From: Pelagibius litoralis
GTDB lineage: Bacteria > Pseudomonadota > Alphaproteobacteria > Kiloniellales > DSM-21159
Reading direction: 5' to 3'
Length of the DNA stretch: 46,856 nucleotides
Assembly: GCA_029287455.1 (NCBI GenBank)
Contig: JARFRB010000006.1
Coordinates: forward strand, 1-46,856
Below the pieces are notes generated by a model. That model saw only the letters and a program-made list of their open reading frames with translations. It was not told where the DNA came from and ran no database searches. The position numbers and the translations under genes were made by a program. This document shows positions 41,221 to 46,856 of the stretch, piece after piece; positions within the stretch are counted from its first letter, which is position 1, and each line of letters begins with the position of its first letter.

Positions 41221-41633
41221 TAGGCTTCCTCCTTCCCGTCACCTGAATTCTTCGCCTTTCCAGGCCAGGTTTCAAGAAGTGCTAATTCAAGCGGAAATTA
41301 CCGTAACACGAACGATCCGACTAACGCACTGATAAATATAAACAATACTCTCGTATTGCAGGGCCGCGGCGCGAAACGGATCGTAAGAAAATCCGCCGCC
41401 CGGGAGCGGGCGAAGCTCTTCCAAAAGCCCGTCGCCGATATTCGAACACATGGCAAAGCGAACGCCAAGCTGCAACGCGCCCGCGCGCCGGGACATTCCA
41501 CCAAGGACCGGCAAGCATTCAATTTCCCTTCCCGCTGGGAAGTGCTAACCATTAACAAAGACGGCGCCGGGACGGTGGCATGCCCCGCGAGCAGGCGCCG
41601 ACGGAAAACAAAAACACGATTGGGAGGAAGAAG
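41221..41633. other. Intergenic region upstream of the TRAP transporter
   Basis: About 410 bases between divergent transcription units. An AT-rich stretch at 41285-41365 could hold promoters. No gene is supported: the open frames here overlap each other and lack ribosome binding sites. Confidence 0.45.
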
Positions 41634-42665
41634 ATGAAGTGGTTGCCCTTGAAGGCCTCGATTTTGGGCGCGGCGATGGTATCGCTGGCGACACCAGCCT
41701 TGGCGCAAGAGGTCACCTTGACCCTGGCGCACTTCCTAAGCCCGAAGTCGCCGCCGCACGTTAAGTTCATGGAGCCGTGGGCCCGCGCTGTCGAGGAGCA
41801 ATCGAGCGGGCGCATCAAGGTCGAGATCTTTCCCGCCATGACCATGGGCGGCAAGCCGCCGGAACTATACCGCCAGCTTCGCGACGGGGCGGCGGACATC
41901 GTCTGGACGGTGACCGGCTACACACCGGGCGTCTTCCCGCGCAGCGAGGTCTTCGAGCTGCCGACGGTTCATGAAGGCTCAGCCAAGGCCACGAACCTGG
42001 CGATCCAGGATACCTTCGACATGCTGGCCGAGGATTTCACGGACGTGAAACCGCTTCTGGTCCATGTCCACGCGGGCAACGCGCTGCACTTAGTGAACGG
42101 CTGTGTCGAAAGCGTCGACGAACTCAAGGGCGTCAAGCTGCGCACACCGACCCGCACCGGCGGCTGGATGATCGAGGCCTGGGGAGCCGAGCCCGTGGGC
42201 ATGCCCGTGCCGGCCTTGCCGCAGGCTCTGTCCAAGGGGGTCATCGACGGAGCGCTGGTGCCCTTCGAGGTCATGCCGCCCTTCAAGCTCAACGATTTGA
42301 CCCAGTGCTCGGTGACCGGCGCGGACGACAGCCGTTTCGGCACGGCGGTCTTCCTCTTCGCCATGAACAAGGAGCGCTACGATAGCCTGCCTGACGATCT
42401 AAAGGCGGTCATCGACGCGAACTCAGGCGGCGCCATCGCCGGAGCGGCCGGCCAGCTTTGGGACGATGTGGAGCTTCCGGGCCAGGAAATGCAGAAGAAG
42501 ACCGGCTCGCCCATCTCCGCCTTGACTCCCGAAGCCACGGCCGCCTTCGACGATCTTGGGCAAACCGTTGTGGACCGCTGGATCGCGGAGTCCGCCGACA
42601 ACGGCGTCGACGGTGCGGCCTTGGTGGAAGCGGCGCGGGCCGCGGTGGCCGCGAACGCCAAGTAA
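41634..42665 (+). CDS. dctP: TRAP transporter substrate-binding protein (DctP family)
   Basis: This periplasmic protein binds an organic acid and delivers it to the DctQM membrane pair. The 343-residue product has a signal peptide (MKWLPLKASILGAAMVSLAT, then PALA) and the family pattern: HFLSPKSPPHVKFMEPWARA, KVEIFPAMTMGGKPPELYRQ, GVKLRTPTRTGGWMIEAWGA and GVIDGALVPFEVMPPFKL. The Arg in KLRT is the usual carboxylate-binding residue. The substrate cannot be told. The start is ATG 41634 with GGGAGGAAG upstream. It is first in dctPQM. Confidence 0.94.
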   Translation: MKWLPLKASILGAAMVSLATPALAQEVTLTLAHFLSPKSPPHVKFMEPWARAVEEQSSGRIKVEIFPAMTMGGKPPELYRQLRDGAADIVWTVTGYTPGVFPRSEVFELPTVHEGSAKATNLAIQDTFDMLAEDFTDVKPLLVHVHAGNALHLVNGCVESVDELKGVKLRTPTRTGGWMIEAWGAEPVGMPVPALPQALSKGVIDGALVPFEVMPPFKLNDLTQCSVTGADDSRFGTAVFLFAMNKERYDSLPDDLKAVIDANSGGAIAGAAGQLWDDVELPGQEMQKKTGSPISALTPEATAAFDDLGQTVVDRWIAESADNGVDGAALVEAARAAVAANAK

Positions 42666-42730
42666 TCCAATGCCGGAAGGGAGGAGTCGGTGCGCCCGGC
42701 GGCTCCGCCCACCATCTTGGAAAGAAGCCC

Positions 42731-43228
42731 ATGTCCGGGATAGCTGAAAGAGTCTCGGCGGCTTGGGCGGTCGCGGGGGGCCTGGTGATCCTGGCGATCA
42801 TGCTGGTCACCTCGGTCAACGTTGGGGCTTTCGCCCTGGACCGTTTGGCCCGGCTTTTCGGGGCGAATGTCGGCGCGCTGCCCGGCTACGAGGATTTCGT
42901 GCGGCTGGCGGTTTCCTGCGCGGCGCTGATGTTCTTTCCCTACTGCCAGCTCCGGCGCGGTCATGTGGCGGTCGATCTTTTCGTCTCGCTGTTCCCAAGG
43001 GTCGTGAAGCGGGCGCTAGACCGGCTCTGGCTTGCCACCATCGTGGCCCTTGCCCTCTTCCTGGCCTATTGGATGTGTCTGGGCATGCTGGAGACCCGGG
43101 CCGACCGGGCGCTCTCACCAGTTCTGGGCTGGCCGGAATGGCCGTTCTATCTACCGGGCGTAATCTCTCTCCTGCTCTGGGCCCTGGTCGCGGCCTGGCA
43201 GATCTTCGAAACGGGCGAGCATGTTTGA
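42731..43228 (+). CDS. dctQ: TRAP transporter small permease (DctQ family)
   Basis: The small membrane subunit of the TRAP system, 165 residues with four hydrophobic segments. Typical features are YEDFVRLAVSCAALMFFPYC, QLRRGHVAVDLF and the C-terminal FYLPGVISLLLWALVAAWQI. The start is ATG 42731. Its last eight bases overlap the start of dctM. Confidence 0.93.
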   Translation: MSGIAERVSAAWAVAGGLVILAIMLVTSVNVGAFALDRLARLFGANVGALPGYEDFVRLAVSCAALMFFPYCQLRRGHVAVDLFVSLFPRVVKRALDRLWLATIVALALFLAYWMCLGMLETRADRALSPVLGWPEWPFYLPGVISLLLWALVAAWQIFETGEHV

Positions 43229-44612
43229 GCGGGAGGTTATCGGACTTCTTGGGCTTGCCGCCCTTTTCGGCCTGCTGATCCTGCGGCTTCCGGTGGGATT
43301 GGCCATGATCGGTGTGGGCATTGGCGGCAACTTCCTGCTGTCGCTGGTGGTGCCCTATCTGCGTTTCGACCCTTATCTGAAGCAGTTCAAGACCCTGCTT
43401 TGGGGCGTGGTGGCGAACTACGAACTTTCCGTTGTGCCGCTGTTCATTCTGATGGGGCTGCTGGCCAGCCACGCGCGGCTGAGCAACGACCTCTTTCAAG
43501 GCTTCAACGCCATGGTCGGGCGGTTTCGCGGCGGTGTCGCAATGGCCGCCATCGGGGCTTGCGCCGGCTTTGGAGCGGTCTGCGGCTCCTCGCTCGCCAC
43601 AGCCTCCACCATGGGGCGGGTGGCCTTGCCGGAATTGCGGCGGCTCAACTACGCCGCAAAACTTGCCACCGGAACTCTGGCGGCCGGCGGGACGCTGGGG
43701 ATCCTTATTCCGCCTTCAGTGGCGCTGGTGATCTACGCGATCATCGTGGAGGCCTCGATCATCGAGATGTTTCAGGCCGCAATCCTGCCGGGCCTGATCG
43801 CTGTAGCCTTCTTCATTCTGGTGATCGCTGTCGTGGTGCGCGTCAATCCCGACGCAGCCCCCCAGACCGCGGCGCTGACCGGCGACGAACGGCGGCGAGC
43901 GCTGCTGCGTCTGCTGCCGGTGGTCGCTATTTTCGGGGCGATTATCCTGGGCCTGGGCATGGGGCTATTCACGCCGACCCCGGCGGCCGCGGTCGGCGCC
44001 ACGGTGATCCTGATCTACGGCATCTTGCTGCGCTTTAAGGACCCGGAGGCGGGATTGTCCCTGGCCGGCATTCGCGGCTCATTGCTCGATACCGCCGTCA
44101 CCAGCGGGATGATCTATTTCATTCTATTCGGCGCCGAGGTCCTGAAGACCTTCTTCGCGCGGGCCGGGCTACCCGCCGCCATGGCGACCTGGACCGCCAA
44201 CGCGGGGATCGATCCCTGGCTGCTGTTGATCGCCATGCTGTTAATCCTGATCGTGTTGGGCTGCGTGATGGATTCCCTGGCGATGATCCTGGTCATCGTG
44301 CCCTTCTTCTGGCCGGCCCTGGTCGATCTCAACGGCGGCGACTACGCGCTGGCGGAAACCGCCGCCTTCGGTCTCAACACCGAGGAACTCAAGATCTGGT
44401 TCGGCATCATCGCGCTGGTCGTTGTCGAACTGGGGCTGATCACGCCGCCGGTGGGCTTGAATGTCTTCATCATCGCCGGCCTCTCTCAAGGTGTGCGCAT
44501 GGCCGAAGTCTTCGCCGGCGTGATGCCCTTCTTCGCCATCGAGATCCTGCGCATCGCGCTGCTGCTGGCGCTACCGGCGCTTTGCCTCTTCTTGCCGAGA
44601 TACCTTTCGTGA
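43221..44612 (+). CDS. dctM: TRAP transporter large permease (DctM family)
   Basis: The sodium-dependent transport subunit. The 463-residue product has many membrane segments and DctM motifs: LRLPVGLAMIGVGIGGNFLL, SVVPLFILMGLLASHA, CGSSLATASTMGRVALPEL, AAGGTLGILIPPSVALVIYA and ELGLITPPVGLNVFIIAG. ATG 43221 overlaps dctQ by eight bases, so the two are translated together. Confidence 0.95.
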   Translation: MFEREVIGLLGLAALFGLLILRLPVGLAMIGVGIGGNFLLSLVVPYLRFDPYLKQFKTLLWGVVANYELSVVPLFILMGLLASHARLSNDLFQGFNAMVGRFRGGVAMAAIGACAGFGAVCGSSLATASTMGRVALPELRRLNYAAKLATGTLAAGGTLGILIPPSVALVIYAIIVEASIIEMFQAAILPGLIAVAFFILVIAVVVRVNPDAAPQTAALTGDERRRALLRLLPVVAIFGAIILGLGMGLFTPTPAAAVGATVILIYGILLRFKDPEAGLSLAGIRGSLLDTAVTSGMIYFILFGAEVLKTFFARAGLPAAMATWTANAGIDPWLLLIAMLLILIVLGCVMDSLAMILVIVPFFWPALVDLNGGDYALAETAAFGLNTEELKIWFGIIALVVVELGLITPPVGLNVFIIAGLSQGVRMAEVFAGVMPFFAIEILRIALLLALPALCLFLPRYLS

Positions 44613-45304
44613 CGGCCCCTGGCCCAGGTTGATTCAACCGGCGACTTCTGCGCGAAGGCTCTCGACGACTCTGCAAGTGATGGCTCGCTTCGGCGCCGTC
44701 TCCGCTGCTGTCGCGGCGACCTGTGGATTGTTCGAGCCGAGCGCCATCGGCACGGCTTGAGGATCATCGACTGTCGTCGTGGCGCTTTGCTCGCACGCGC
44801 CGGCCTGACCTTTCCAGCTTGATCCCTAGGCCCAAGAAAACCCAGAACCCGGCAACTCGGCTGACGGCATGAGGCGGCGGAATAACTAAAGTCAATATAT
44901 ATCATATGGTTAGTTTCCATCGGACGATTCGCGTGGGTGCACACCATTTCCCGGCTCCGACTTGTGAGGACCCGGACGCTCAGAACTTTCATCTAAAGGT
45001 GCAGACCTCGCCAGTTGTCCAAGCCCTGCCCGAAAGTCCGGCTTCGATGGGGGTAACTACTCTTTTCTCGGGAACCGCCTGTTTGTTTCCGTCAGGGATC
45101 GCGAAGGCTCTTGTAAAGTCTTCCAGGGTCGTCGCAGCGACGGCCCAGGCGGCTTAGGGTATCAGGGGGAAGGGCTTCCGGCCATGCGGCAGGGAACGTC
45201 AAGGCGGCTCGAAAATATTTTGGTTTACGAGGGTCCACCAGGGTCGGCTGGACAGGAGGCAGCAAGAACGCGCAAAACACGCTCATTGGGTACGAAGGAC
45301 GCCG
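44613..45304. other. 690-base gap between dctM and the LuxR-type gene
   Basis: No gene could be supported. The frames on both strands have low-complexity, Arg/Pro-rich translations typical of shadow frames in GC-rich DNA. An AT-rich patch at 44880-44910 and the last 100 bases before 45305 are the likeliest promoter positions. Confidence 0.5.
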
Positions 45305-46024
45305 ATGCAAAAAAAAATGATGGATAACGTCATCGAGCGGCCGACCGAAATATTGGTGGCTGTGAACAACCCGATCATTGAAAGTCAGCTCACGGCTGCT
45401 CTCGATACACGGTCAAAATTGTCATTTACCCGCCTGGACCGCGTCAGCGGTTTGGACGATGCGCGCCTACCCAGCGGGGCCGTGTTGATCGTCTGGTACG
45501 ATCTACTGCGCCGCTTGCGCGATACGGATCCGGCGGGTCTGGTCCAGCTTTCCCGGCGCATGCCAGTGATCGTGGCCCTGTCCAGAAGCAATCTGCTGGA
45601 AGCCGCCGGTGTGCTGGCCCTGGCCGATGCCTGGCTGTTCGTGGACACGCAGCTCGATCGCCTGGAAGACGTGATCAGCCTGGGCAGGCGGGGATATAGC
45701 CTTCTTCCCGATTTCATCGAGCCAAGCTTTGGGGCGGACGAACTGCGCCGCAATCTCATCGCCGACCTCAGCCGCCGGGAACGCCAGGTCCTGCGGGAAC
45801 TGGGCCGTGGAAGCAGCAACCGCATCATCGCCGAGCAACTGAAAATCAGCGAAGCGAATGCGAAATCCCTCGTGCGCAATGTGCTGGGCAAGCTCCATTT
45901 CCGGAACCGGACGGAAGCCGGCGTCTTCATGGCCCGCTATGCCGACCCGGCGACTGGAGAACTGTCCGCGGCCGTTCCGCCGCCGCACATCACGGCCCCC
46001 CACGACACCACCGTGAGGCAATAA
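45305..46024 (+). CDS. LuxR-type regulator with a degenerate receiver domain
   Basis: The 239-residue product has a receiver-like N-terminal domain (about 15-125) and a LuxR-type helix-turn-helix (about 155-220: LSRRERQVLRELGRGSSN, then ISEANAKSLVRNVLGKLHFR). The receiver lacks the usual acidic pair: the position of the Asp-Asp in ILIVDD-type starts is Asn-Asn (LVAVNNP). The third strand reads VLIVWYDLL, with Trp or Tyr where the phosphorylated Asp is expected. It probably does not work by ordinary phosphorylation. The ATG at 45305 is followed by a run of nine A; ATGs at 45317 and 45320 are also possible. It converges with the regulator at the window end. Confidence 0.85.
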   Translation: MQKKMMDNVIERPTEILVAVNNPIIESQLTAALDTRSKLSFTRLDRVSGLDDARLPSGAVLIVWYDLLRRLRDTDPAGLVQLSRRMPVIVALSRSNLLEAAGVLALADAWLFVDTQLDRLEDVISLGRRGYSLLPDFIEPSFGADELRRNLIADLSRRERQVLRELGRGSSNRIIAEQLKISEANAKSLVRNVLGKLHFRNRTEAGVFMARYADPATGELSAAVPPPHITAPHDTTVRQ

Positions 46025-46183
46025 GGCCAGCACCCACGCGTTGGCGCCAGACCAATCTGCCCGATTGCCGGATCGGGCAGCGTTGGGCGCCCGTGGGCAA
46101 TACCCATTGTGACCCCTGAAAGCTGCTCGCTCGCCAAACAAACGGCCCGCGAGCCCAGCGGCAGGTCAAACCTACAAAAGGAA

Positions 46184-46210
46184 ACCGGCGATCCTCAGTG
46201 GATCGCCGGT
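46184..46210. terminator. Hairpin between the two convergent regulators (first)
   Basis: ACCGGCGATC and GATCGCCGGT form a perfect 10-base stem with a 7-base loop. On the minus strand it is followed by TTCCTTTTG, on the plus strand by no T-run, so it fits the minus-strand gene better. Confidence 0.6.
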
Positions 46211-46272
46211 GTCTGGCTAAGGCATAGCCTCAACTTCAATTTATAACCTTATGCCCTAGAACCGAAAACAAT

Positions 46273-46298
46273 AGACGAGCCGCGTATCTGGCTCGTCT
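46273..46298 (-). terminator. Hairpin between the two convergent regulators (second)
   Basis: AGACGAGCC and GGCTCGTCT form a perfect 9-base stem with an 8-base loop. Read on the minus strand it is followed by ATTGTTTTC, a weak T-tract, about 40 bases after the stop of the minus-strand regulator. Confidence 0.6.
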
Positions 46299-46340
46299 AA
46301 CGTTTTCCGTCGGGCCTAGAGAAGTTCTAAGCCCCTCTGG

Positions 46341-46856
46341 TTACTGAACGCTCTCCGTGCCCACATTCTCGGGCGCGACCGAAGAGAAGCCTTGATTCAG
46401 AGCCCAGATCGCGGCTTGCGTCCGGTTGGACACGTCGATCTTCCGCAGAATGGATTTCAAGTGAACCTTGACCGTCGCTTCGGTGATGCGAAGCCGGTTG
46501 GCGATGACCTTGTTCGAATTGCCCTCGACCAAGCACTGAAGGATCTCGATCTCCCGCTCCGACAGCTTGTGCCCCTCGAGCTTGCGCCGCGGCGGCATGG
46601 TCGTCTGACCGGCATTATTTACGATCAGGGTCGCCAAGTAGGTCGGGAACACCTTCTCCCCCAAAAGGACGAGGCGAAGGGACTCCAGCAAGGCATCACA
46701 GGAGATGTCCTTGAGAAGATAACCGTCGATACCCGCCGCGAAGCAGCTCGCAAGCCGCTCGGAGCACAGTTCGCTGGTCAGAACCACGATCCGTGCGTCG
46801 GGCATCATGGACCGCAGACGCTCCAGGTCTTCGAAGCGGTTTTCCGGATCGGCCGG
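46341..46856 (-). CDS. LuxR-type response regulator, partial (5' end beyond the window)
   Basis: The frame is open through the right edge, so the start is outside. The visible 171 or so residues hold the second half of a receiver (DARIVVLTSELCSERLASCF, then DGYLLKDIS with the conserved Lys) and a complete LuxR helix-turn-helix: LSEREIEILQCLVEGNSNKV, then ITEATVKVHLKSILRKIDV. The ATG at 46808 falls inside the receiver and cannot be the natural start. The phospho-acceptor Asp would be in the missing part. Confidence 0.92.
   Translation of the reverse strand, partial: PADPENRFEDLERLRSMMPDARIVVLTSELCSERLASCFAAGIDGYLLKDISCDALLESLRLVLLGEKVFPTYLATLIVNNAGQTTMPPRRKLEGHKLSEREIEILQCLVEGNSNKVIANRLRITEATVKVHLKSILRKIDVSNRTQAAIWALNQGFSSVAPENVGTESVQ

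Noticed and set aside
41287-41514. 75-codon minus-strand frame upstream of dctP
   Set aside because: No ribosome binding site and overlap with other equal-length frames; not enough to call a gene.
44906-45157. 83-codon plus-strand frame in the dctM-LuxR gap
   Set aside because: No ribosome binding site, no recognisable pattern, unusual composition.
1-46856. Mobile elements, CRISPR arrays, tRNA genes
   Set aside because: I looked for transposase or integrase frames, regularly spaced repeats, and tRNA-like T-arm sequences and saw none.

Overview
The window is chromosomal DNA of a high-GC alphaproteobacterium, probably of the order Rhodospirillales or a close relative. The evidence is the CckA and SciP cell-cycle proteins, an alphaproteobacterial DksA, a LexA-type box of the form GTTC-N7-GATC at recA, a DUF6468/MotE flagellar block, and the ligase-associated repair cassette. 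No mobile element, CRISPR array, rRNA or tRNA gene was seen.

Region 1 (1-15908) is core genome mixed with a flagellar supercluster that is falling apart. It holds an IalB-like periplasmic protein, recA, the hybrid kinase cckA, flgB-flgC-fliE, csrA, a large exported helical-repeat protein, motE, a DUF6468 gene, fliL, dksA and sciP. Five flagellar genes survive only as broken remnants, found by reading frames that no single ORF shows: fliQ (start only), fliO (one-base frameshift), flgH (3' half, two frameshifts and a stop), fliX (frameshift) and flhG (3' end). The expected partners fliR, flhB, fliP, fliM, flgF, flgG and flgA are absent from the places where related genomes carry them. No other part of the window shows frameshifts, so this looks like real decay of motility and not sequencing error. 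The cell-cycle regulators next to these genes are intact.

Region 2 (15913-20917) handles choline: a choXWV-type ABC importer, divergent from a choline dehydrogenase that makes betaine aldehyde. Region 3 (20933-28229) is the four-part ligase-associated DNA damage cassette: ATP-dependent ligase, metallo-beta-lactamase exonuclease, DEXH helicase and PdeM phosphoesterase. A divergent HIT-family gene and psuG sit inside it. A fasciclin-domain exported protein follows.

Region 4 (28969-38279) is a photo-oxidative stress and lipid-modification locus. A photolyase heads a co-directional run of FAD oxidoreductase, DUF1365, cyclopropane-fatty-acid-type methyltransferase, MFS transporter and DUF3833 lipoprotein, ended by a clear terminator. 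A converging set of two short-chain dehydrogenases and a DUF6134 protein follows. A TGATCC-N18-TATCAA element ahead of the photolyase resembles the sigma-E/ChrR promoters of Rhodobacter.

Region 5 (38494-46856) has a PhoX phosphatase, HspQ with a small partner, a dctPQM TRAP transporter, and two convergent LuxR-type regulators. One regulator has a degenerate receiver; the other runs off the right edge.
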